Assembly (NCBI RefSeq): GCF_011040385.1 | Contig: NZ_JAAIKB010000011.1 | Location: forward strand, 120,833-184,832 | Direction: 5' to 3' | DNA: 64,000 nucleotides | Source of the DNA: Falsiroseomonas algicola | Lineage (GTDB): Bacteria; Pseudomonadota; Alphaproteobacteria; Acetobacterales; Acetobacteraceae | Shown: one piece after another, positions 11,559-20,115 of the stretch | Layout: each line of letters starts with the position of its first letter | How positions within the stretch are numbered: the stretch's first letter is position 1 | Notes under the pieces: model-generated | The model's database searches: none | Told to the model about the DNA's origin: nothing | The model's input: only the letters and a program-made list of their open reading frames with translations | Translations under genes and position numbers: made by a program

Positions 11559-11876
11559 ATGCTGATCCTCGCCTTCGGTTTCCTCGCGCTTGCCGCCGCC
11601 CTCGAATACCGGGCGCGGGAGGCGCAGCTGCTGCGAATGGATCCGCGCTCCGACCGCGCCTGGCGCATCCTGGCGACGATCTGCGGCGTGGTGGCGGGGA
11701 TCGGGCCGCTGGTGGTGATGGCGCGGATCGGCGTGGGGCAGGGGGCTGGCGCCTATGCTGCCGGCGCGGCCTTCGCCTTCGCCGGTGCCTTCACGCCCCA
11801 TCGCCTCTGGCCGATGATCTCGCCGGCCGCCGGCGTCTTCGGCCTCGGCCTGCTCGTCGGCGCGTTGTTCCGGTAG
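11559..11876 (+). CDS. Small three-helix membrane protein, unknown
   Basis: 105 residues from MLILAFGFLALAAALEYRAR. The predicted pattern is one N-terminal helix, a short charged loop (REAQLLRMDPRSDRAWR), then two Gly/Ala-rich helices ending in GLGLLVGALFR. The charged loop between helices makes a real gene likelier than chance. An ATG pair at 11529/11532 is in frame and would add ten basic residues. No family recognised. It is convergent with the RTX gene, 6 nt apart. Confidence 0.55.
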   Translation: MLILAFGFLALAAALEYRAREAQLLRMDPRSDRAWRILATICGVVAGIGPLVVMARIGVGQGAGAYAAGAAFAFAGAFTPHRLWPMISPAAGVFGLGLLVGALFR

Positions 11877-11882
11877 CCGGTC

Positions 11883-13787
11883 CTACGCCACCACGACGAT
11901 CTCGGTATCGGCCCAGCCCGTCATGCTGTTGAGCGTGACGATCCGGACCGCCGCGCCGGCGCCGACGCCGTCCGCATCCCACCACAGCGTCGCGTTGCGC
12001 GTATCCAGCATGAACTGCCCGATGCCGTCGGCGGTCGTCGCGACATGGCCCCAGGCGGTCCGGATGCGGCCGGTCGCGACCAGGTCGATGCCATCGGTCA
12101 GCCCGCCGCCGAAGCCGGATGCTGAGACCAGGATCCGGTCCTCCGCGCCGTCATAGCGGAAGATCGAATCGGGGCCGTCGGAGACGGCGAGGAACAGGAA
12201 GGTATCCGCGCCGGCCTCGCCCTTCATCAGGTCGGTCCCGGCGCCACCCTGCAGCGTGTCGGCGCCGGCACCACCTTCCAGGTGGTCATTCCCGCCGCCG
12301 CCGATCAGCCAGTCATTCCCCTCCCGCCCGAAGAGGCGATCCGCCTCGCCCCCGCCATCCAGGGTGTCGTTGCCCGCATCGCCTTCCAGCAGGTCGAAGC
12401 CGCCGCGGCCTTCCAGGCTGTCCCCGCCCGCGCCGCCGAAGACCCGGTTCGCCAGCCCGTTGCCCGCGCCGACGATGGCGCCGCTGCCCAGCGCGCGCAG
12501 CGCCTCCACCTCATCCGGCAGTTCGAAGCCTGTGGTGCCGCTGATGAAGACGGTATCGTAGCCGCCACCGGGCGCTTCCAGGATCAGGTCGTCGCCCTCG
12601 ACATAGTAGCTGTCGTCGCCCGCGCCGCCGGCCATCGTATTGGCGCCGGCGCCGCCCTTCAGCACATCCCGCCCCGCATCGCCGGCCAGGCTGTCGTTCC
12701 CACCCTCTCCGCGCAGCCCGTCATCGCCGTCGCCACCCGCGATGGTGTCGTTGCCGTCGCCACCGCGCAGCCAGTCGGCATCCTCCCCGCCATCCAGGCT
12801 GTCGGCGCCGCCCTCCCCGAACAGCGAATCGCGCTGCTGCCCGCCCAGCAGCGTGTCGTTGCCCGTGCCGCCCTGCAGCGTGTCCTGCCCCGTGCCGCCG
12901 CGCAGCAGGTCCGCGCCGTCGCCGCCGAACAGCCCATCGGCATCCGCGTCGCCATCCAGGGAATCGTCGCCCGCGCCGCCATGCAGCGCATCGCCGCCGG
13001 CACCGCCGGAAAGCGTATCCGCGCCGCCTTCGCCGCGCAGCGTATCGGCACCCTCCAGCCCCGACAGGGTGTCTCCGCCGCCCCCCGCGCGCAGGGCATT
13101 GGCCAGGCCATTGCCCGTGCCGGCGAAGGCCGTGGCGGCGTCGAAGACCAGGACCTCGACGCCCGCGGGCAGGGTGTAGGCGGCGAGGCCGGTGACGCGA
13201 ACGGTATCGATGCCCTCGCCGGGCGCTTCCAGCACCGCATCGCCGGCATCATCGACCGCGTAGGTGTCGTTCCCGGCGCCGCCGGCCATGGAATCGGCCC
13301 CGCCTTGGCCGTTCAGCCAATCCGCGCCGCTGCCGCCATCCAGCGTATCGGCGCCGGCGCCCCCCAGCAGCGTATCGGCGCCGCCGAGCCCCAGCAGATG
13401 GTCCGCCAGGGCATGGCCGGTGATGGCGTTGTCCTGGGCATTGCCCGTGCCGGTGAAGGCGATGGCGCTGGCCAGGACCAGCCGCTCCACGAAGGCGGTC
13501 AGCGTATAGGCGGCCAGGCCGGAGACCCGGACGGTATCCACGCCCTCCCCATCCCGCTCCTCCACCACGTCACCGGCGGCCAGGCTGTAGTAGTCATTGC
13601 CGATGCCGCCCCGCAGCGTATCGGCGCCGCTATCGCCGTTCAGCAGATCGTCGCCCGAACCGCCTTCCAGCAGGTCATCGCCGGCCAGGCCCGACAGCGT
13701 GTCCGCCCCGTCCGAGCCCGCGATGGTGTCTGCCGCCGCCGTGCCGCGGAGCCGATCGGCGAAGAGTGTTCCGCTGATGATGGCCAT
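11883..13787 (-). CDS. RTX (hemolysin-type calcium-binding repeat) secreted protein
   Basis: 634 residues, with no Sec signal. It starts MAIISGTLFADRLRGTAAAD, and most of the length is made of well over a dozen GGxGxDxLx nonapeptide repeats, which fold as Ca2+-binding parallel beta-rolls outside the cell. Three longer spacers carry the DTVRVSG/DTVFISG-type segment of about 60 residues (around 80, 180 and 390). The C-terminal 90 residues (FRYDGAEDRILVSASGF to TEIVVVA) look like a type I secretion target ending in hydrophobic residues. No catalytic domain is visible, so it may be structural or surface-attached. No type I secretion genes lie in this window. Confidence 0.88.
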   Translation of the reverse strand: MAIISGTLFADRLRGTAAADTIAGSDGADTLSGLAGDDLLEGGSGDDLLNGDSGADTLRGGIGNDYYSLAAGDVVEERDGEGVDTVRVSGLAAYTLTAFVERLVLASAIAFTGTGNAQDNAITGHALADHLLGLGGADTLLGGAGADTLDGGSGADWLNGQGGADSMAGGAGNDTYAVDDAGDAVLEAPGEGIDTVRVTGLAAYTLPAGVEVLVFDAATAFAGTGNGLANALRAGGGGDTLSGLEGADTLRGEGGADTLSGGAGGDALHGGAGDDSLDGDADADGLFGGDGADLLRGGTGQDTLQGGTGNDTLLGGQQRDSLFGEGGADSLDGGEDADWLRGGDGNDTIAGGDGDDGLRGEGGNDSLAGDAGRDVLKGGAGANTMAGGAGDDSYYVEGDDLILEAPGGGYDTVFISGTTGFELPDEVEALRALGSGAIVGAGNGLANRVFGGAGGDSLEGRGGFDLLEGDAGNDTLDGGGEADRLFGREGNDWLIGGGGNDHLEGGAGADTLQGGAGTDLMKGEAGADTFLFLAVSDGPDSIFRYDGAEDRILVSASGFGGGLTDGIDLVATGRIRTAWGHVATTADGIGQFMLDTRNATLWWDADGVGAGAAVRIVTLNSMTGWADTEIVVVA

Positions 13788-13836
13788 GAGTCCTCGCTGC
13801 GCCGAGGGCGCAACGATAGGCCGCGGTCATCCGCAT

Positions 13837-13859
13837 CGTAAACCTGTGATTGATTTACG
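13837..13859. promoter_or_regulatory. Short inverted repeat upstream of the RTX gene
   Basis: CGTAAA (13837-13842) and TTTACG (13854-13859) are separated by 11 nt in an AT-richer patch between the Bug receptor stop and the RTX start. It could be an operator for the RTX gene or a weak termination signal for the receptor gene. Confidence 0.3.
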
Positions 13860-13874
13860 GGCGATGATGATCGC

Positions 13875-14843
13875 CTATTCGATGGCGCGGAACCCGGTGG
13901 CGCGCACCACCTCCGCCCAGCGCCGCGTCTCCTCCCGCATCAGGGTCGCGAAGGCCTCCCGCCCCCGCCCGGCCGGCCGGAACCCGGCCTCCGCCATGCG
14001 GGTCCGGAGCGGCGCGGCCGCCATGGCGGAGAGGACGCCGGCTTCGAGGGACGCCACCGTGGCGGCCGGGGTCGCCGCCGGCGCCACCAGGCCGAACCAG
14101 GAATGGAAGGACAGCCGCGGATAGCCCGATTCCGCCAGGGTCGGCACGCCCGGCAGCAGCGCCGCGCGTTCCGGCCCGCTGACCGCCAGCGCCTTCAGGC
14201 GCCCGGCCTGCACATGGGGCGCCACCAGCGCCAGGCTGCCGAACATCCCCTGCACGTCGCCGCCCAGGATCGCCGTCATCGCATCGCCGGTGGCGCGGAA
14301 ATGCACGGCCTCGTGCCGCAGCCCGGCCTCGTTCGCCAGCATGGCGGCGCCGAAATGGCCCGGCGTGCCGGCACCGAAGGTGCCCATGAAGACCTGCGGC
14401 CGCGCCCGGCCCCAGGCGATGTAGCCCGCGAGGTCATTCACCGGCAGGTTCGCTGGCACGACGAAGGCGAAGTCGATCGCCGCCACCTCCGCCACCGCCG
14501 CGAAGTCCCGCGCGGGGTCATAGGGCAGGCGGGCATAGGTGCTGGGCGCCATGGCCAGCTGCCCGACCTCCCCGAACAGCAGGGTGGTGCCATCCGGCGC
14601 GGCGCGGGCCACTTCCTGCGCGGCGATGGCGCCCGCGGCGCCCGGCTTGTTGTCCACCACCACGCCGGCCGGCCAGGCCTCCTTCAGCCCATCCGCCAGC
14701 ATGCGGCCCACCAGGTCCGGCCCGCTGCCCGGCGGGAAGCCCAGCACCAGCCGCACCGGCCGGTCGGGCAGGGCCGCGCGTGCGGCGGAAAAAGGCAGGA
14801 TCAGCCCGGCGGCAGCCAGCACGGAACGGCGCGAGGCGTTCAT
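13875..14843 (-). CDS. Tripartite tricarboxylate transporter substrate-binding protein (Bug family)
   Basis: 322 residues. A twin-arginine-like or Sec leader is seen at MNASRRSVLAAAGLILPFSAARA. The mature protein opens with the family signature DRPVRLVLGFPPGSGPDLVGRM, then VVDNKPGAAGAIAAQEVARA and DGTTLLFGE. Bug proteins bind organic acids in the periplasm for TctAB permeases; no permease genes are nearby, so this is an orphan receptor. The ATG at 14843 was preferred over a GTG at 14852 because AGGGAG lies eight bases before the ATG but abuts the GTG. It is divergent from the DUF3237 gene. Confidence 0.92.
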   Translation of the reverse strand: MNASRRSVLAAAGLILPFSAARAALPDRPVRLVLGFPPGSGPDLVGRMLADGLKEAWPAGVVVDNKPGAAGAIAAQEVARAAPDGTTLLFGEVGQLAMAPSTYARLPYDPARDFAAVAEVAAIDFAFVVPANLPVNDLAGYIAWGRARPQVFMGTFGAGTPGHFGAAMLANEAGLRHEAVHFRATGDAMTAILGGDVQGMFGSLALVAPHVQAGRLKALAVSGPERAALLPGVPTLAESGYPRLSFHSWFGLVAPAATPAATVASLEAGVLSAMAAAPLRTRMAEAGFRPAGRGREAFATLMREETRRWAEVVRATGFRAIE

Positions 14844-14860
14844 GGTCGTCACTCCCTGGG

Positions 14861-14878
14861 ATTGTTATGATGTATAAT
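14861..14878. promoter_or_regulatory. AT-rich divergent promoter/operator between the Bug receptor and DUF3237 genes
   Basis: A rare AT-rich stretch contains TATAAT at 14873-14878 on the plus strand, 27 nt before the DUF3237 ATG, and the inverted repeat TTAT-N5-ATAA at 14865-14877. It fits a shared divergent control region, but no clear -35 was found. Confidence 0.45.
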
Positions 14879-14904
14879 GCTCTGACCCGAGGGAGGATTT
14901 GAAG

Positions 14905-15366
14905 ATGGAAAAAGCGGCTCCGACGATGCGCTTCGTGGCGGAGGTGAAGGCCGCGGTCGGCGTCCCCGTCAGCCTCGGCCGCGGCCCCAATGGCGAACGC
15001 CGCGTCATCGCCATCCTCGGCGGCACCATCGAGGGGCCCGACCTCACGGGAGAGGTCCTGCCCGGCGGCGCCGATTTCCAGCTGATCCGCCCGGATGGCG
15101 TCGCCGAGATCGAGGCGCGCTACACGCTGCGGCTGGCGGACGGCGCCCTGGTGCAGGTCACCAATCGCGGCCTCCGCCATGCCGCGCCGGAGGACATGGC
15201 CCGCCTGCTGCGCGGCGAGCCCGTGCCGCCGGAGCGCGTCTATTTCCGCACCACGCCGGTCTTCGAGGCCGCGGCCGAGCCGCATCTCTGGCTCACCCGC
15301 AGCCTTTTCGTGGGCTACGGCGAACGCCGACCCGATTCCGTGCTGATCCGGATCTACGCGGTCTGA
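14905..15366 (+). CDS. DUF3237 family protein
   Basis: 153 residues, normal for DUF3237 (UPF0311), a beta-barrel fold of unknown biochemical role. Typical features are the glycine-rich start of the domain (GRGPNGERRVIAILGGTIEG), GGADFQLIRPDG, the YTLRLADGALVQVTNRG strand and the closing PVFEAAAEPHLWLTRSLFVG. GGGAGGA at 14891-14897 is placed for the ATG at 14905. It is divergent from a Bug receptor, so the two may act on the same imported compound. Confidence 0.88.
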   Translation: MEKAAPTMRFVAEVKAAVGVPVSLGRGPNGERRVIAILGGTIEGPDLTGEVLPGGADFQLIRPDGVAEIEARYTLRLADGALVQVTNRGLRHAAPEDMARLLRGEPVPPERVYFRTTPVFEAAAEPHLWLTRSLFVGYGERRPDSVLIRIYAV

Positions 15367-15379
15367 GCCGCCCCGCGCC

Positions 15380-16471
15380 CTACAGCCGCAGATTCGCCAG
15401 CACGATCTCCCGCCAGATCCGCGTCGGCGTCATCCAGGCATCCGGCTGGTCGTAGTGACCGGAGAAGATCGCCAGCGTCAGCCCGGCGGCAGGCAGGCAC
15501 CAGAGCCTCTGACCCCCATTGCCGAAGGCGCCGATCCAGGGATGGGCCGTGCCGCCGGCGCGATGGGCGCCGAGATACCAGTGCAGCCCGTAGCGCAGCC
15601 CATCCTCGATGCCGATCGCTGGCGCCACGCTGGCCGCCAGCCAGTCCCCCGGCACCACCTGCCGCCCTTCCCAGGCGCCACCGTTCCACAGCAATTCCCC
15701 GATCCTCGCGAGGTCCGGCAGCGTCAGCCGCAGGCCGGAGGCGGCGGATTCCGCGCCAGGCCCCCGCCCATGCCATTCGAAGCGCGTGATGCCGAGCGGC
15801 GTGAACAGGACCTCCCGCGCAAATTCCGGCAGGGACAGACCCGTGCCCCGGGTGATCAGCGCGCCCAGCAGCGTCGTCGCGTTGCCGCCATAGGTCCACC
15901 GCGTGCCGGGCGGCGCGACCACCGGCTGTTCGAGGATGAAGCGCAGCCGGTCCGGGGCCTGCTCCATCGCGATCTCGCTGTTGCGTGGATCGGTGTAGGG
16001 CAGGCTTTCATCCCATCGCAGGCCGAGCGTCATGGTCAGGGCGTGCCGCACCGTGATGCCTGCCCGCGCCGGATCGGCAGCCAGGTCCGGGAAGCCGGGA
16101 AAGGCGGCGGAGAGCGTGGCCTCCGGCGCCGGCACCTGCCCGCGCGCCAGGGCGATGCCATAGAGCAGCGACGTCACGCTCTTCGTGACTGATCGCAAAT
16201 CGTGCAGCGTCTCCGGCCCGAAGGAAACCTCCCCCAGCGGGCGGCCCCAGGCCTGATCGGGGCCGGATGCGTAGCGCTCCAGCAGGACGCGCCCGTTTCG
16301 CCTCAGCAGGACGCCATGAAGCGGCCGCAGCAGGCCGGACCGGAAGCCCGCCTCCAACCGTTCCGCCAGATCCGCGGGAAAACCGGCTTCCTCGGGCGCC
16401 CCGCGTTCGAAGGCAGCGGCCTCGAAAGGGGCGGTGGCGGCGCCGGCGATCACCGCGCGGCGCCCGATCAT
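15380..16471 (-). CDS. Serine hydrolase of the beta-lactamase/esterase family
   Basis: 363 residues. The nucleophile motif SxxK is in LRSVTKSVTSLLYG (about residue 90), and the second motif YGGN is in RWTYGGNATTLLG. This is the class C beta-lactamase/DD-peptidase/esterase (EstB-like) fold. The N-terminus MIGRRAVIAGAATAPFEAAA may be a leader. Its ATG overlaps the stop of the upstream AraC-type regulator by 4 nt (ATGA), so the two are translationally coupled. The natural substrate is unknown; an esterase or amidase role is more likely than antibiotic resistance. Confidence 0.85.
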   Translation of the reverse strand: MIGRRAVIAGAATAPFEAAAFERGAPEEAGFPADLAERLEAGFRSGLLRPLHGVLLRRNGRVLLERYASGPDQAWGRPLGEVSFGPETLHDLRSVTKSVTSLLYGIALARGQVPAPEATLSAAFPGFPDLAADPARAGITVRHALTMTLGLRWDESLPYTDPRNSEIAMEQAPDRLRFILEQPVVAPPGTRWTYGGNATTLLGALITRGTGLSLPEFAREVLFTPLGITRFEWHGRGPGAESAASGLRLTLPDLARIGELLWNGGAWEGRQVVPGDWLAASVAPAIGIEDGLRYGLHWYLGAHRAGGTAHPWIGAFGNGGQRLWCLPAAGLTLAIFSGHYDQPDAWMTPTRIWREIVLANLRL

Positions 16472-17331
16472 GCCGTCCGTTCCTTCAGCGGGATCATCAC
16501 CGCCGTCAGCCACTCGCTGGGCGGCAGGCTGCGCGGGTCATTGAGGTAGTCCTCCCGCGCCGGCTGGTCCGCCGGCTCCTCCCCGCTGCCCGGCAGCCAT
16601 TCACGGTAGAGCCAGGTGTAGGCGCCTTCCAGCTCGGCATAGGGACCCTTGAAGAGTAGCGAGGCGGCGCGGGTCGGCGGCAGCTCGACGATCCGCACGT
16701 CCTCGCTGCCCACCGTCCCCGGCGGGACCGTGATCCCGGCATCGGACCGCAGGTCCTTTTCCGCCACCGAAACCGGATCGTCGTGATAGAGCGCGATGCA
16801 GCGCGCCTCCGGCGTCACCAGCCCCCGCGCGCCGGCCCAGGCGAGCAGCCGGTCATAGACGGTGCCGATCGCCTCGTACTTCCCGCGATGCGGCAGGCAG
16901 GCCAGGCGCAGCGCCGGCTCCTCGCGGATGGTCACCTCGAACATGCCGGTCTCCTCGGGGGTGCGTGGTAGCAGGGGCGTGCCGATGCCGCCGGCGTCGC
17001 GATAGGCGGCGGGCGGCACGCCATAGGCGGTGCGGAAGGCGCGGGTGAAGGCCGCCGCGCTGCCATAGCCGCAGCGCTTCGCGACCTGCGCCACCGGTAG
17101 CCCCTCCCGCACCAGCATCGCCGCGGCGCGGGACAGGCGCTCCCGCGCCAGCGTCTCGGCCGGGGTCTCCCCGGTCATCTCCCGGTAGAGGCGGTGGAAG
17201 TGGAAGGGGCTGAAGGCGGCGGCCTCCGCCATCGCCTCCAGGCTCGGCGGCCGGGCCGGGTCGGCGGCGATCAGCGCCATGGCGCGGGCGATGCGCCGTC
17301 CGTAATCCAGTCGGGTCAGGGTCTTCGGCAT
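16468..17331 (-). CDS. AraC-family regulator with GyrI-like effector domain
   Basis: 287 residues. The N-terminal half (about 8-110) is a double helix-turn-helix AraC/XylS DNA-binding domain with SPFHFHRLYREMTGETPAETL and GYGSAAAFTRAFRTAYGVPPAAYR. The C-terminal half (about 130-287) is a GyrI-like/Rob-type small-molecule domain, starting FEVTIREEPALRLACLPHRGKY. The architecture matches Rob/BmrR-like regulators that sense drugs or hydrophobic compounds. The ATG at 17331 puts the HTH at the N-terminus as in relatives. It overlaps the downstream hydrolase, its probable target, and is divergent from lpd. Confidence 0.9.
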   Translation of the reverse strand: MPKTLTRLDYGRRIARAMALIAADPARPPSLEAMAEAAAFSPFHFHRLYREMTGETPAETLARERLSRAAAMLVREGLPVAQVAKRCGYGSAAAFTRAFRTAYGVPPAAYRDAGGIGTPLLPRTPEETGMFEVTIREEPALRLACLPHRGKYEAIGTVYDRLLAWAGARGLVTPEARCIALYHDDPVSVAEKDLRSDAGITVPPGTVGSEDVRIVELPPTRAASLLFKGPYAELEGAYTWLYREWLPGSGEEPADQPAREDYLNDPRSLPPSEWLTAVMIPLKERTA

Positions 17332-17400
17332 GGGCCCATCATGCCCCAGCCCCGCTTGATCGCGCTTGCGAAGATGGCTTGTCCCCAAAGCGCTGGGGCC

Positions 17401-17428
17401 TTGAACCCTGGCGCCCGGCGCGTATGGT
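17401..17428 (+). promoter_or_regulatory. Possible promoter of lpd
   Basis: TTGAAC at 17401-17406 and TATGGT at 17423-17428 with a 16-nt spacer lie 37 nt before the lpd ATG. Just upstream, 17383-17398 is the short hairpin CCCCA-AAGCGC-TGGGG. Matches are partial, so this is a candidate only. Confidence 0.4.
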
Positions 17429-17464
17429 CCGGCCGCAGAAGGCAAGGCATCAGGACCACTTCCC

Positions 17465-18856
17465 ATGGCAGACAGTTTCGACGTCATCGTGATCGGCGCC
17501 GGCCCCGGCGGCTATGTCTGCGCGATCCGCGCGGCGCAGCTCGGCATGAAGGTCGCCTGCGTCGAGAAGCGGGCGACGCTCGGCGGCACCTGCCTCAATG
17601 TCGGCTGCATCCCCTCCAAGGCCCTGCTGCAATCCTCCGAGCATTTCGAGGAAGCGACCCACAAGCTGGCCGAGCATGGCGTCAATGTCGGCCAGGTCTC
17701 CCTCGACCTCGCGAAGATGCAGGCCCGCAAGGGCGAGGTGGTCGGCGCCAACGTCAAGGGCGTGGAATTCCTGTTCAAGAAGAACAAGGTCACCTGGCTG
17801 AAGGGCGCGGGCCGCATCGTCTCCGCGGGCCAGGTGGAGGTCGCGGGCACCACCTACGCCACGAAGCACATCGTCATCGCCACGGGCTCCGAGAGCACGC
17901 CGCTGCCCGGCGTCACGGTGGATGAGAAGCGCATCGTCACCTCCACCGGCGCGCTGGAACTGGACTCCGTGCCCGGCCATCTCGTCGTCATCGGCGGCGG
18001 CGTCATCGGCCTCGAACTCGGCAGCGTGTGGCGCCGCCTCGGCGCGCAGGTGACGGTGGTGGAGTTCCTGGACCGCATCGTCCCCGGCATGGACAGCGAG
18101 ATCGGCAAGGCCTTCGAGCGCACGCTGTCGAAGCAGGGCATCAAGTTCAAGCTCAAGACCAAGGTGACCGGCGCGAGCGTCACCGATGCCGGCGTGACCC
18201 TGACGACGGAGCCCGTCGGCGGTGGCGCGGCGGAGACGCTTGCAGCGGATGTCGTGCTGCTGGCCATCGGCCGCCGCCCGCATGTGGAGGGCCTCGGCCT
18301 GGCCGAGGCCGGCGTCGCGCTGGATGAGCGCGGGCGGGTGAAGACGGATGGCCATTTCGCCACCAATGTCCCCGGCATCTGGGCGATCGGCGACGTGATC
18401 GTCGGCCCCATGCTGGCCCACAAGGCGGAGGATGAGGGCGTGGCCCTGGCCGAGCAACTCGCCGGCCAGAAGCCCCACATCAACTACGATGCCATCCCGG
18501 GCGTCATCTACACCTGGCCCGAGGTCGCCAATATCGGCAAGACGGAGGAGGAGCTGAAGGCCGCCGGCGTGGCCTACAAGGTCGGCAAATTCCCCTTCAC
18601 CGCGAATGGCCGCGCCCGCGCCATGGCCTCCGTCGATGGCTTCGTGAAGATCCTGGCGGACAAGGAGACGGACCGCGTCCTCGGCGCCCATATCCTCGGC
18701 CCCGATGCCGGCACGCTGATCGCGGAGATCGCGGTGGCGATGGAGTTCGGCGCCTCCTCCGAGGACGTCGCCCGGACCTGCCACGCCCACCCCACGCTGA
18801 GCGAGGCGGTGAAGGAAGCGGCGCTGGCCGTGGATGGCCGCGCGCTGCATATCTGA
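17465..18856 (+). CDS. lpdA: Dihydrolipoyl dehydrogenase (E3)
   Basis: 463 residues. It reoxidises dihydrolipoamide of the 2-oxoglutarate (and possibly pyruvate) dehydrogenase complex with NAD+. The FAD motif is GAGPGG at 11-16, the redox disulfide is C43/C48 in [13 protein letters not shown], the NAD motif is [10 protein letters not shown] near 180, and the C-terminal catalytic HxxxxE region is [13 protein letters not shown]. In relatives it often directly follows sucB; here 6.4 kb of accessory genes lie between. It has its own upstream region, shared with the divergent AraC gene. Confidence 0.97.
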   Translation: MADSFDVIVIGAGPGGYVCAIRAAQLGMKVACVEKRATLGGTCLNVGCIPSKALLQSSEHFEEATHKLAEHGVNVGQVSLDLAKMQARKGEVVGANVKGVEFLFKKNKVTWLKGAGRIVSAGQVEVAGTTYATKHIVIATGSESTPLPGVTVDEKRIVTSTGALELDSVPGHLVVIGGGVIGLELGSVWRRLGAQVTVVEFLDRIVPGMDSEIGKAFERTLSKQGIKFKLKTKVTGASVTDAGVTLTTEPVGGGAAETLAADVVLLAIGRRPHVEGLGLAEAGVALDERGRVKTDGHFATNVPGIWAIGDVIVGPMLAHKAEDEGVALAEQLAGQKPHINYDAIPGVIYTWPEVANIGKTEEELKAAGVAYKVGKFPFTANGRARAMASVDGFVKILADKETDRVLGAHILGPDAGTLIAEIAVAMEFGASSEDVARTCHAHPTLSEAVKEAALAVDGRALHI

Positions 18857-18877
18857 GGGGCTGATGATGCGGGCGTG

Positions 18878-18945
18878 CTGGGGAAGGCGCTGCCTTCCCC
18901 AGACCCCATCCGCCAGGAGGCAGAGCCTCCTGGACCATCGTCAAT
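18878..18945 (+). repeat. Two-hairpin dispersed element, copy A
   Basis: Hairpin 1 has an 11-bp perfect stem (18878-18888 with 18892-18902); hairpin 2 has a 9-bp perfect stem (18913-18921 with 18925-18933). They are joined by ACCCCATCCG and followed by ACCATCGTCAAT. It lies 22 nt after the lpd stop. Related copies are near 34.2, 58.8 and 62.0 kb. Confidence 0.85.
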
Positions 18946-18952
18946 TGCCCCC

Positions 18953-19015
18953 GGTCCAGGGTCCGGCTGGACCCTGGCGGGGGGTGCAGGGGGGCGGCGC
19001 CCCCCTGCGAGCCAC
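18953..19015 (+). repeat. Second dispersed hairpin element, copy between lpd and the methylase
   Basis: Hairpins 18956-18964/18969-18977 (9 bp) and 18986-18995/18999-19008 (10 bp, arms GCAGGGGGGC/GCCCCCCTGC). It shares the GGTCCAGGG...CCCTGGC core and the CGAGCCACCC-like end with copies at 34361-34434 and 44708-44763. It abuts the methylase coding sequence. Confidence 0.8.
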
Positions 19016-19021
19016 CCGCAC

Positions 19022-20115
19022 CTGATCAAGTATCTCGGCTCCAAGCGCGCCCTGCTCGGCCAGGTGCTGCGCGCCGTCGGCGCCGCGGCCGGGGAGGGCG
19101 CGGTGGTCGCCGACCTCTTCTCCGGCTCCGCCCGCGTCGCCCATGCGTTGAAGGCCGCGGGCTGGCGCGTGGTGGCGAATGACCACCTCGCCTTTGCCCA
19201 TGCCCTGGCGGTCGGCACCGTGCAGGCCGATGCGGAGCACTGGTCCCTCCAGGCCCGCGGCATCCTGGCGAAATTCGCCCATCTGCCGCCCGCGCCGGGC
19301 TGGTTCACCGCGACCTATGCGGAGACCGCCCGCTACCTCCACCCCGCCAATGCCGCGCGGCTGGAAGCGGTACGCAACGCCATCCAGCGCCTCGACCCCG
19401 AACCCGAGCTCCGCGCCGTGCTGCTGACCGCGCTGCTCCAGGCCGCGGACCGCGTGGACAGCACCGCGGGCCACCAGATGGCCTTCATGCGGGAATGGGC
19501 GCCGCGCGCGCTGAAGCCGCTGGAACTCCGCCTGCCGGAGCTGCTGCCCCGCCCCGCCGCCGGCCCCTGCCTGGCGCTGCAGCGGGATGCGGTGGAACTG
19601 GCCGCCGAGATCGACTGCGACGTCGCCTATCTCGACCCGCCTTATGACCAGCACGCCTATCTCTCCAACTATCACCTGTGGGAGACGCTGGTGCGCTGGG
19701 ACAATCCCACGGTCTATGGCCGCGCCGCCAAGCGGCTGGACTGCCGCACCCGCCGCAGTGCCTTCAACAACCGGCGGGACATCGGCCCCGCCTTCGCCCG
19801 CCTGGTCGGCGCGCTGCGCGCCCGCACCCTCGTCGTCTCCTTCGGCGCGGAGGGTTTCCTCCAGCGCGCGGAGCTGGAGCGGATGCTGGCGGCGGGGGCT
19901 ATCTCCGTGTGCTGGAGATCCCGCATCGCCGCTATGCCGGCACCCGGCTTGGCATCCATAACGGTCGTGGCGAACGCGTCGGCACCCCCGGCGCGGACAC
20001 CACCACCGAACGCCTCTACGTCGTCAGCGACCGTCACCTCGACCTGCCCGCCGACCAGCCCTGGGCCGATGCCGTCCCAGGCGAGGAGCCCTGCCATGCC
20101 CGAGACCCCGACTGA
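19022..20115 (+). pseudogene. D12-class DNA adenine methylase, start lost and frameshifted
   Basis: The frame from CTG 19022 reads LIKYLGSKRALLG (the usual N-terminus of this class, normally MIKYLGSK). It continues with the SAM-binding DLFSGSARVAHAL and the catalytic DPPYDQHAYLSNYHLW. At a run of five G (19894-19898) similarity leaves this frame: in the -1 frame it resumes as YLRVLEIPHRRYAGTRLGIH to LYVVSDRHL, and ends at 20115. One extra G would restore a full gene of about 360 residues. No ATG/GTG/TTG lies in frame near the start, because a hairpin repeat abuts it. A CTG start and a sequencing error at the G-run are the alternatives to a true pseudogene. Confidence 0.75.
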
